Shown here in pieces: positions 6,740-13,627 of a DNA stretch of 22,890 bases (within the stretch, counting starts at the first letter, position 1; each line of letters opens with the position of its first letter). The DNA is from a virus: IMG/VR virus record IMGVR_UViG_3300037264_002542, positions 1 to 22,890 of that record. The stretch is one strand, 5' to 3'. The notes under the pieces are model-generated. The model worked only from the letters and a program-made list of their open reading frames with translations. It made no database searches and was not told where the DNA came from. The position numbers and the translations under genes were made by a program.

Positions 6740-8211
6740 ATTACCCACCAGAATTAACCTCTTTAAACTTAGAAAGGCAGTGTCTTGGGGGATTAATCAA
6801 TAAACCGGAGGTTTTAGTTGATATTGAAAGTGTGGTTAGTGATAGGGAGTTTAGTAATTCTATCCATCAAAGAATCTTTTCTGTCCTTAAAAATATGGTA
6901 TTAAATGGGGAAAAAATTGAAAAAATTATTTTAGCCCAAAAAGTAAAAGATTTAAAAATTCAATTTGAAGATGGATTAGATCCGTTTTCATATATCGAGG
7001 ATATCTCATACACACAAATCCAAATCAAAGGAATCAAAGAGATAATAAAGGAACTTATTAATCTAAGGGTTAGGCGTGATTTATATCAAAAAACAGAAGA
7101 AGAAAAAGAATATATCAAAAATTCGGGTGGCAAAGATTTAACAGAAGTCATAAATCATATAGATAGTATTCATCATAAGCAAATAATGTCTTATTCTACG
7201 GAAGATAATCCAGAGGATTTAGTTGATAATATCGAAAACGTTATAAAACAAAGAATAAATCAAAAAGAAGTAATTAATATTCAGAGTCCATTCCCAATTT
7301 TTAATGAAATGTTTGGAAATTTAAGAGTTGGAATTACGGCTATTTGTGGGCGGGCCAAACATAACAAATCAACAATATTGTTAAATATTGGATGGGGGGC
7401 GATTCTTAAACAAGAGAATTTAAAATGTTTATATTTAGATACCGAATTAAAAAAAGATGATCATCAATTTCGTATTATTGGCGCCTTTGCTCAAGTTAAT
7501 CCTTATCTTTTGGAAACCGGAGAATGGAGTCATAATCCCGAATTAGCCAAAAAAGTAGAATCTAGTTGGGAAATCGCCCGCAAATTAAAGGGTAAATTAT
7601 TTCATTATTATGTCGGAAATAAACCAATTGAAGAAATTGGTAGTATAATCCGTCGTTGGTATTTTTCTAAAGCAGGACGGAATAATCCAGCAATTATAAT
7701 TTTTGATTATATCAAGATAGGTAATGAAAGATTGTCTAATTTCAATCTGGAATATCAACAATTGGGCCAAAAGATAAATTATCTAAATGAAATATCTCAA
7801 CAATTACAGATTCCAATTCTTACTAGTATGCAATTAAATAGGTCTGCCATCACAGATCAAAAAGAAGATGAATCCACCATTTCTATGACGGATAGATTAA
7901 GTTGGTTTGCTAATAATGTATGTATTTTTAGAAAAAAGCGTCCAGATGAAATTAATGATGAAACCCAAGATTATGGAACGCATAAACTTATTCCGGTAGT
8001 TAGCAGATACCAAGGAAAGAACACTGGTTTATTAGATTTGGTAAGAATTGTAGATAGTCATGGTAAATCAACATATAAGCCTAATTTTATAAATTATGAA
8101 TTTTCTAATTTTAGATTAACCGAAAAAGGAACTTTAAGAGATATTGTAATTCAAAGACAATTAAGCGCCAATTTACAAACTCCTAATAATGATGATAGCA
8201 ATGATATATGA
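6736..8211 (+). CDS. DnaB-like replicative helicase (diverged Walker A)
   Basis: A 491-residue protein with the two-part layout of DnaB helicases. An N-terminal helical domain (NLERQCLGGLINKPEVL, matching the DnaB lead AExxVLGxLL) is followed by a RecA-fold motor. Walker A is at residues 205-213, GRAKHNKST, where the usual GxxGxGKS Gly before Lys is Asn. Walker B is IIIFDYI (320-326). Further DnaB landmarks are LYLDTEL, the GQKINYLNEISQQLQIPILTS segment (as in LKxLAKELNIPVIALSQLNR) and MQLNR. The motor would unwind DNA at the fork. The altered P-loop may reduce or change nucleotide use. It is coupled to both neighbours by ATGA overlaps. Confidence 0.85.
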   Translation: MNYPPELTSLNLERQCLGGLINKPEVLVDIESVVSDREFSNSIHQRIFSVLKNMVLNGEKIEKIILAQKVKDLKIQFEDGLDPFSYIEDISYTQIQIKGIKEIIKELINLRVRRDLYQKTEEEKEYIKNSGGKDLTEVINHIDSIHHKQIMSYSTEDNPEDLVDNIENVIKQRINQKEVINIQSPFPIFNEMFGNLRVGITAICGRAKHNKSTILLNIGWGAILKQENLKCLYLDTELKKDDHQFRIIGAFAQVNPYLLETGEWSHNPELAKKVESSWEIARKLKGKLFHYYVGNKPIEEIGSIIRRWYFSKAGRNNPAIIIFDYIKIGNERLSNFNLEYQQLGQKINYLNEISQQLQIPILTSMQLNRSAITDQKEDESTISMTDRLSWFANNVCIFRKKRPDEINDETQDYGTHKLIPVVSRYQGKNTGLLDLVRIVDSHGKSTYKPNFINYEFSNFRLTEKGTLRDIVIQRQLSANLQTPNNDDSNDI

Positions 8212-8552
8212 CCAAGGTAATTAATATTAAATCTAAAGAACTTTACGATGTTTATATTGGCCGTGCTGGTCAAGGACAAGATGGATATTTTGGAAATCCA
8301 TATATTTTGGGAAAAGACGGTAGTAGAGAAGAAATAATGGAAAAATACAGAAAATATTTTTTCCAAAGAATGTGTGAAGATACTCATTTTAGGATAAAAA
8401 TAGAAAATTTAGAGAATAAAATATTAGGATGTTTTTGTAAACCCGAAGCCTGTCATGGAGATATTATAAAAGATTATTTAGATAATAAAGAAAAATATAG
8501 AAAGGACTTAGAAATACAAGTTTATGTTGGCCCCAGTCCCAAAAAAATATAA
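8208..8552 (+). CDS. DUF4326-domain protein
   Basis: A 114-residue protein that matches the DUF4326 pattern: VYIGRAGQGQDGYFGNPY, then GSREEIMEKYRKYF, then ILGCFCKPEACHGDIIKDYL. The Cys pair and His in the CFCKPEACHGD block are conserved in the family and may bind metal or nucleotide. DUF4326 proteins are common in phages; the biochemical role is not established to my knowledge. The ATG overlaps the helicase stop (ATGA), and its tail overlaps the start of the following SLOG-type gene by 29 bases. Confidence 0.85.
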   Translation: MTKVINIKSKELYDVYIGRAGQGQDGYFGNPYILGKDGSREEIMEKYRKYFFQRMCEDTHFRIKIENLENKILGCFCKPEACHGDIIKDYLDNKEKYRKDLEIQVYVGPSPKKI

Positions 8553-8967
8553 AATTGCTGTTATTGGTTCTAGATCGGTCCAAGATAAGAAAATTGTTTT
8601 TGATTATCTTGATTCTAAATATGACAAAATAGAAATGATAATTTCTGGCGGGGCTAGTGGTCCAGACAGTTATTCGGCAGAATGGGCAGCTCAAAAGGGA
8701 TTTACTTGTTTAATATTTAATGCTCGTTGGCATGATAAAAATGGAGTCTATGATAAGGGGGCGGGGTATCGTAGGAACCACGATATAATTAAAAATTGTC
8801 AAATATGTGTTAGTTTTTATGATGGGGTTAGTCGTGGGACAAAACATTCGATGGAGTTATGTCAACAATATAATAAAAAATTAATTGTTATTGATTGCAA
8901 ACAACAAGAAAAAGATGCAATAGAATCTACTTGGGATGAACCAAAAAATGAAGAAAGTGAGTTTTAA
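8524..8967 (+). CDS. SLOG-fold protein of the DUF2493/YspA type
   Basis: A 147-residue Rossmann-like protein. KIAVIGSRSV, IEMIISGGASGPDSYSAEWA and the following RNHDIIKNCQICVSFYDGVSRGTKHSMELC and KLIVID segments are characteristic of DUF2493, a SLOG-superfamily group related to YspA/LOG proteins. SLOG domains bind nucleotides or nucleotide derivatives. The GSR loop and SGGA.G.D motif are the probable ligand-binding elements. It is adjacent to and overlaps a DUF4326 gene, a pairing that suggests a shared nucleotide-related role (inference). Its substrate is unknown. Confidence 0.85.
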   Translation: MLAPVPKKYKIAVIGSRSVQDKKIVFDYLDSKYDKIEMIISGGASGPDSYSAEWAAQKGFTCLIFNARWHDKNGVYDKGAGYRRNHDIIKNCQICVSFYDGVSRGTKHSMELCQQYNKKLIVIDCKQQEKDAIESTWDEPKNEESEF

Positions 8968-9018
8968 TTCAGGGTGTGTAATCAAGGGAAAATAAATGAA
9001 TGAAATTAAATTGAACAA

Positions 9019-9729
9019 ATGAATTTATTAGAGATTAATAAAGAAATAATCTTCGATGGCCCTTCCCACACTTATAAAACAAAAAATGGTAAAGAATTTA
9101 CTTCGGTTTCTAAATTATTAGATAATTATAAACCAGAATTTGATCCTCAAGGGTATATTATTCGTCGAGTAGCTCAGAGAGATGGTTTAACTATAAATGA
9201 AGTTCGGGCCAAATGGGATAAAATCAGAGATGATGCCTGTGACAGAGGGCATTCGCTACACCGACAATTAGAATATTTTATAAAAACTGGTAAGATTTTA
9301 AATGATGATTTTAAAGATGTCGTAAAACAATTTAAAAAAATAAAATTTACAGGAAAATTATTCTCAGAAGTTCAAGTTCATTCACCTACCTTTTATATTG
9401 CGGGGACAACAGACGTTGTAGAATTACTAGATAATAATGAAATTAATATAGGAGATTTTAAGCAAAATAAAAAACTAGACAAAAAATCAAAATATAGAAA
9501 CAAATTATTATATCCTTTAGAAGATAAAGAAGAATGTGAATTTCAAGTCTATACCCTTCAGATCAACCTATATTCATTTATGTTATCTGAACACGGCTAC
9601 AAAACAAAGAATATGGTTCTTTATTATATGAATCCAGAAACTAGAATTTTGGAAAGCCATACCATACCTGATGCCCAAAAAGATGTAAAGCTTTTGCTAA
9701 ATCATTGGAAAGCAATGAGCGAGTGGTAA
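9019..9729 (+). CDS. RecB/Cas4-like PD-(D/E)XK exonuclease
   Basis: A 236-residue nuclease of the PD-(D/E)XK superfamily. In order: PSHTYKTKNGKEFTSVSKLL near the N-terminus, RGHSLHRQLE (GxxxHxxxE, His81 and Glu85), SEVQV (Glu117), AGTTDVV (Asp132), INIGDFKQNK (Asp146 and Lys148, the core D..DxK) and FQVYTLQINLYSFML (Gln181, the QxxxY motif). This order is typical of phage RecB-like exonucleases and Cas4-type proteins that resect DNA ends. It would pair naturally with the RecA-like recombinase. The ATG lies 51 bases after the previous stop, with an AT-rich leader that has no clear Shine-Dalgarno sequence. Confidence 0.85.
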   Translation: MNLLEINKEIIFDGPSHTYKTKNGKEFTSVSKLLDNYKPEFDPQGYIIRRVAQRDGLTINEVRAKWDKIRDDACDRGHSLHRQLEYFIKTGKILNDDFKDVVKQFKKIKFTGKLFSEVQVHSPTFYIAGTTDVVELLDNNEINIGDFKQNKKLDKKSKYRNKLLYPLEDKEECEFQVYTLQINLYSFMLSEHGYKTKNMVLYYMNPETRILESHTIPDAQKDVKLLLNHWKAMSEW

Positions 9730-9771
9730 AAAGTCTTGACAAAAAATAAAAGTAAGATAAGATTATTGAAT

Positions 9772-10560
9772 ATGTTGGAGGCAAATAAAATCTACTGTGG
9801 GGATAATATAGAATTATGTAAGGAAATAGATGATAATAACATTGATTTAACAATAACTTCTCCGCCCTATTCCAACATAAGAAAATATCAAGGATTCTCT
9901 TGGGATTTTGAAAAACTGGCAAAAGAATTATATAGAGTTACCTCTGATGGCGGAATCGTTTGCTGGATTATTAACGATCAATATATTAAAGGTGGGCGCG
10001 ATTTACAATCTTTTAAACAAGCAATTTATTTTAAAGAAACGTGTGGTTTTACAATTCATGACGTTATGATATATCAAAAATCTGGATTTAATTTTCCAGC
10101 TAATAATAGATATCATCAAGTCTATGAATATATTTTAGTTTTGACAAAAGGAAAGATTAAAACATTTAATCCTTTAATGGATAGAAAAAATGCTTATCCC
10201 GGTCAAAAAGCACATGGATTACATAGGGGTGCCGATGAAAATAGTTATCAAGATATGTCTCAAATTATTAAAGCTAAACCGGCTGGAGAATATGGAAAAC
10301 GATATAACGTTTGGTATGTAAAAGTTGGCAAAAGAAAAGGGGTGGCCCAAAATGATATTGCCTATAAACATCCAGCCATTTTTCCAGAATCATTATGTGG
10401 AGACTTGATTAAAAGTTTTAGCAATGAGAATGATTTAATTTTTGATCCTTTTATGGGAAGCGGAACTGTTGCCATAGTATGTAATAATTTAAAAAGAAAT
10501 TTTTTAGGGTTAGAAATTTCACAAGAATATTGTGATATTGCAAATAAAAGATTATTATAA
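9772..10560 (+). CDS. Site-specific DNA methyltransferase (N4-C or N6-A), beta-type order
   Basis: A 262-residue SAM-dependent amino-methyltransferase. The catalytic motif IV, TSPPYSN (residues 29-35), comes first and the SAM-binding motif I, FDPFMGSGT (224-232), comes last, the beta-class order. TSPPY favours N4-cytosine but N6-adenine cannot be excluded. SDGGIVCWI, VMIYQKSGF, and the C-terminal NFLGLEISQEYCDIANKRL agree with this family. I start at ATG 9772; a TTG at 9736 is in frame but would add 12 residues that do not look conserved. The next gene begins two bases after the stop and encodes a PD-(D/E)XK-like protein. Whether this is self-protection, regulation or half of a restriction-modification system is not shown. 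Confidence 0.85.
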   Translation: MLEANKIYCGDNIELCKEIDDNNIDLTITSPPYSNIRKYQGFSWDFEKLAKELYRVTSDGGIVCWIINDQYIKGGRDLQSFKQAIYFKETCGFTIHDVMIYQKSGFNFPANNRYHQVYEYILVLTKGKIKTFNPLMDRKNAYPGQKAHGLHRGADENSYQDMSQIIKAKPAGEYGKRYNVWYVKVGKRKGVAQNDIAYKHPAIFPESLCGDLIKSFSNENDLIFDPFMGSGTVAIVCNNLKRNFLGLEISQEYCDIANKRLL

Positions 10561-10562
10561 GT

Positions 10563-10952
10563 ATGAAGTTAAAAAATTACTCCAAAGGTCAAATTGCTCA
10601 ACTAAAAATTCAATTAATGGCGGCAAAAAAGAACTTATTATGTAGTTTACCAACAGTTGGAGCAACTAGATATGATTTAATTATGGATAATAAAGGAACG
10701 CTGTCCCGCACTCAGATAAAATATTGCAACCGAAAAGCCAGTCGCGTAAAAAACTGTCTTGAATTACAATTATACAACAAAGCTTTTAGAAATTTTTATT
10801 CAAGAAGTGAAATTGATTTACTTCTTGTGTTTATTCCAAAGCTGGATATAATACTTAAGTTTGAAGCTGACGAATTTCACAAAAGAAAAACAATTTTTAT
10901 TCATTTAACAGATGAAAAGAGCAATTTTTATTATAAAAATTTTATTTGGTAA
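10563..10952 (+). CDS. PD-(D/E)XK endonuclease-like protein (PDDEXK_5 type)
   Basis: A 129-residue protein with AQLKIQLMAAKKNLLCSLPT, then GATRYDLIMDNKGTLSRTQI and KYCNRK. The layout of an N-terminal helix, an Asp in YDLIMD and Gln-x-Lys in TQIKY is the active-site pattern of the PDDEXK_5 group (I-Ssp6803I-like and related endonucleases). It could be a DNA endonuclease, a Holliday-junction-type nuclease or the restriction partner of the adjacent methyltransferase. The two genes are separated by only two bases. No DNA specificity can be read from the sequence. The family call is moderate. Confidence 0.6.
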   Translation: MKLKNYSKGQIAQLKIQLMAAKKNLLCSLPTVGATRYDLIMDNKGTLSRTQIKYCNRKASRVKNCLELQLYNKAFRNFYSRSEIDLLLVFIPKLDIILKFEADEFHKRKTIFIHLTDEKSNFYYKNFIW

Positions 10953-10960
10953 AATAATTA

Positions 10961-11212
10961 ATGGTCATAGATGGAAAAATAATTATGCCGGGAATTGATA
11001 ATTTAAATGAATTGATCGAAAATATCGAAAAAGATGGTTTTAATTTTGTTCTCGGTATCGTAAAACCGGGACTAGTTAAAGATTCAGATATAATAGAAAT
11101 ATTTACCAATACTGGAGATGAGAGTTTAGAGAAATTACTAAGAGTATTAAGAGAACACCAAAAAAATCGCAAACAAAAAGAGAGGGGAGAAATAAAAATT
11201 GAATCTCAATAA
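10961..11212 (+). CDS. Small hypothetical protein
   Basis: An 83-residue protein starting at ATG 10961. The first half alternates strands and helices (DGKIIMPGIDNLNELIENIEK, then FNFVLGIVKPG), and the C-terminus is a charged helix (LEKLLRVLREHQKNRKQKERGEI). No motif is recognised. It ends 14 bases inside the PHP gene. The purine-rich string AGGGGAG near its 3' end is the Shine-Dalgarno sequence for that next gene, so both are probably translated from one message. Confidence 0.65.
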   Translation: MVIDGKIIMPGIDNLNELIENIEKDGFNFVLGIVKPGLVKDSDIIEIFTNTGDESLEKLLRVLREHQKNRKQKERGEIKIESQ

Positions 11213-11999
11213 TCAAATAATACCAATCTGGAAAACCCACGCAAGCGTCGGAAAAAGCATTTTAACTTATGAAGATGAAGAAGATATTTCTGATTCTGCC
11301 CCAGTAAGTGTTATTGCTATTGCAAAAAAACATAATTTAAAACAATTAATTGTTATTGATAATTCTTTCTTGGCTTTTCCTAATTTATATAAAGCCTGTA
11401 AAAAACATGAGATTCAATTAATCTTTGGACTGAATTTTACAATTTGTAATGATGTGGCTCAAAAAGATGAAGCATCTTTATCTAATAACTGTAGGGTTTC
11501 GGTTTTAATGAAAAATAGTAATGGATATAAAGATTTAATTAAATTAAACGACGCAATTAATGGAAGTTCTGAATCATTTTATTATACCCCAAGGGGAGAT
11601 TGGAATGTTATAAAGAAATACATGACAGATAATCTTCTTTTAATGATTCCTCCCCATAATAATTTTATTCATATTAATCTTTTAAGAAATGGAAAATCTA
11701 TTCCAGATTTTGGAAATTTAAAACCAATAATGACTTTTTGTAATATTGAATTACCTTATACTCAAATACTGAATCCTGCTATAAAAACTTATGCACAAAA
11801 TAATAATTTTGAATTACAGGAAGTTTGGCCCGTTTATTATTATAAGAAGGATGATTTTAAAGCTTATTCAACTTTTAGGGCTATACACGAAAGGGAAAAA
11901 TTTAATTCACCAAATATAGATTTTTTTACAAATCCAGAATTTTGTATTGAGTCATATTTAGAAAGATCAAATCTAAAAAATACTTTACTAAATCAGTAA
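11199..11999 (+). CDS. PHP domain of a family C DNA polymerase as a separate protein
   Basis: A 266-residue protein corresponding to the N-terminal PHP (polymerase and histidinol phosphatase) domain of DnaE/PolC. Landmarks: KTHASVGKSILTY where PHP begins (His14 matches the metal-binding His region HxHSxxS...L), then VSVIAIAKKHNLKQLIVIDN, then NLYKACKKHEIQLIFGLNFT, which correspond to the DnaE blocks ELVKRAKELG-ALAITDHG and YKACKKAGIKPIIGCE. The remaining DnaE domains are encoded downstream as separate proteins. The start is TTG, preceded by AGGGGAG 9 bases away; no ATG fits. PHP domains bind metals and sometimes have proofreading or pyrophosphatase activity. Several His ligands of the active form appear changed, so its activity is uncertain. 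Confidence 0.75.
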   Translation: MNLNNQIIPIWKTHASVGKSILTYEDEEDISDSAPVSVIAIAKKHNLKQLIVIDNSFLAFPNLYKACKKHEIQLIFGLNFTICNDVAQKDEASLSNNCRVSVLMKNSNGYKDLIKLNDAINGSSESFYYTPRGDWNVIKKYMTDNLLLMIPPHNNFIHINLLRNGKSIPDFGNLKPIMTFCNIELPYTQILNPAIKTYAQNNNFELQEVWPVYYYKKDDFKAYSTFRAIHEREKFNSPNIDFFTNPEFCIESYLERSNLKNTLLNQ

Positions 12000-12017
12000 T
12001 TTAGTGTAATATAGAAT

Positions 12018-12992
12018 ATGAATGTAAATAAAGTCAAAATTTGTAAAGATATTGAGGAAAATTACCACAAATATAGCGCTAAATACTTTTCTCAAAAATA
12101 TGGTTTAAATTTGTCCACCGTCTATAAATATGCTGGAAATCTAAGGGTCACTGGACATAATATATTAGAAAAACAATCTTTAAACATTATTTCAGACTTT
12201 AAGAAAGGTTATTCAATTTCTGAATTATATAATAAATATGGCCATACCAAAAAAACTCTTGAAGATTTTTTAATTAAACACGGATTTAAAATAAAAGATA
12301 TGTCAGAATCTAGAATTATTTATAATTTTAATATAAATTATTTTGAAAAAATTGATTCACATGAAAAAGCATACTGGTTAGGATTTCTATATGCAGATGG
12401 AAATGTTCATAAAAATATGATGCAAATTGGATTATCTAAAAAAGATGTAAAAATATTAAAAATTTTTAGAAAACATTTATCTTCAAATCATCCATTTTAT
12501 CTAGATAATAGTAAAGGATATAATAAAAATGGCAAAAATGTAATAAAATTTTGTATACGAAGTATGAAATTTGTTAAAGACTTAATAAATTTAGGTTGTA
12601 TTCCAAAGAAATCTTTAGTATTAACATTTCCTACTGTTCAACAAGTTCCAGAAGAATTTATAAATTCTTTTATTCTTGGTTATTTTGATGGAGACGGAAG
12701 CATATCCACCAAAAATAAAAAACACAAACAAAAGTTTTCGTGGAAATTACAAATGGTATCAACCAAACATTTTTTAGAAGGTGTTAGGGCTAGAATATCC
12801 AATATTACCAAAACAAATGGCTGCATTATAGAAGACAAAAAAACAAAAAATTTGTGTTATTTATCTTATGGAGGTTCATACAAAACAGATAATGGCAAAA
12901 TAGTTCCACGGCTTATTTATGATTTTTTCTATCATAATATTAATTTTGCCCTCAAACGTAAAGAATTAAAATTTAGGAGTATTATATCATAA
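12018..12992 (+). CDS. LAGLIDADG homing endonuclease gene
   Basis: A 324-residue double-motif LAGLIDADG endonuclease. The two catalytic helices are AYWLGFLYADGNV (about residues 118-130) and INSFILGYFDGDGSI (about 215-229), each with the acidic residue that coordinates Mg2+. The N-terminal 100 residues carry helix-turn-helix-like repeats (AKYFSQKYGLNLSTVYKYAG, ISELYNKYGHTKKTLEDFL) that probably bind DNA. It cuts a long recognition site and copies itself into unoccupied alleles. It stands free between the PHP and exonuclease genes, neither in an evident intron nor in an intein. A 7-bp inverted repeat, ACTAAAT-CAGTA-ATTTAGT (11987-12005), spans the upstream stop codon. Its insertion seems to have removed the usual start of the exonuclease gene. 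Confidence 0.85.
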   Translation: MNVNKVKICKDIEENYHKYSAKYFSQKYGLNLSTVYKYAGNLRVTGHNILEKQSLNIISDFKKGYSISELYNKYGHTKKTLEDFLIKHGFKIKDMSESRIIYNFNINYFEKIDSHEKAYWLGFLYADGNVHKNMMQIGLSKKDVKILKIFRKHLSSNHPFYLDNSKGYNKNGKNVIKFCIRSMKFVKDLINLGCIPKKSLVLTFPTVQQVPEEFINSFILGYFDGDGSISTKNKKHKQKFSWKLQMVSTKHFLEGVRARISNITKTNGCIIEDKKTKNLCYLSYGGSYKTDNGKIVPRLIYDFFYHNINFALKRKELKFRSIIS

Positions 12993-13627
12993 ATTCAGAT
13001 TTATTAAAATATAACTGGAAAGAAAAAACCTTTGTAGTTTTAGATTGTGAAAGCAACGGATTGCATCTTTTTTATACTCTACCCTTTAATATAGGAATTC
13101 AAGTTTATAAAAATGGAGAATTAACAGAAAATCATGATTTATATCTTAAATGGCCCAACTATCAAATTCGACCCGAAATTGCTAAATTTACCCATTATGA
13201 TGCGGCCAAAATAGAAAGAGAAGGAATCGAACCAAAAAAAGCATTTGAAATATTAAAATATTATTTAGACAATCCAAATATCTATTTTATTGGTAATAAT
13301 CTTCTTAATTACGATTGTATGATATTTAAAAATTCTCCCCAATTTGTTGGAGTTGATATAAGTTATCAGTGGTTGAATAGAACTTATGATAATAATGCTA
13401 TTTTTAAGGGTTACAAACTTGGATTAAAACCTGATTATGATAATTTTTTAGCTTGGCAATTTAGTATGAATTCTATAGTTAAAAAAGGACTTAAATCAAG
13501 ATTACAATTTGCTTGCAAAGAATTTGGAATAGAGTATATTGAAGAAGATGCCCATTCTGCTGCATATGATTGTAAAAAATCATATCAAGTTTTTACAGAA
13601 TTAATTAAAAAAATAGATGTTAAATAA
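12989..13627 (+). CDS. DnaQ-like 3'-5' exonuclease with apparent ATA start
   Basis: About 212 residues of DEDDh-type exonuclease: Exo I VVLDCESNGL (Asp19, Glu21), Exo II NNLLNYDCMIF (Asp109) and Exo III HSAAYDC (His189, Asp194). It would proofread for the polymerase encoded next (10-base overlap). In frame upstream of the first TTG (13061) there is no ATG, GTG, TTG or CTG, yet Exo I lies there, so a start at 13061 would delete the catalytic DxE. The frame is open back to 12977. AGGAG at 12975-12979 points to ATC 12986 or ATA 12989. ATA overlaps the upstream stop as ATAA, resembling the ATGA overlaps elsewhere; I use 12989. Alternatives are a -1 frameshift from the homing endonuclease gene or a base error. 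Confidence 0.75.
   Translation: MNSDLLKYNWKEKTFVVLDCESNGLHLFYTLPFNIGIQVYKNGELTENHDLYLKWPNYQIRPEIAKFTHYDAAKIEREGIEPKKAFEILKYYLDNPNIYFIGNNLLNYDCMIFKNSPQFVGVDISYQWLNRTYDNNAIFKGYKLGLKPDYDNFLAWQFSMNSIVKKGLKSRLQFACKEFGIEYIEEDAHSAAYDCKKSYQVFTELIKKIDVK

Noticed and set aside
9736-9764. TTGACA before the methyltransferase as a promoter
   Set aside because: No -10 box fits at 16-18 bases, and the 37-39 base spacing to the start seen for the other promoters is missing.
10141-10169. TTGACA inside the methyltransferase gene
   Set aside because: The downstream box (ATTTAA) is poor and no gene starts nearby; chance in AT-rich coding sequence.
12018-12992. Group I intron around the homing endonuclease gene
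   Set aside because: The flanking PHP and exonuclease frames are complete separate domains, the gaps on both sides are only a few bases, and there is no room for an intron core.
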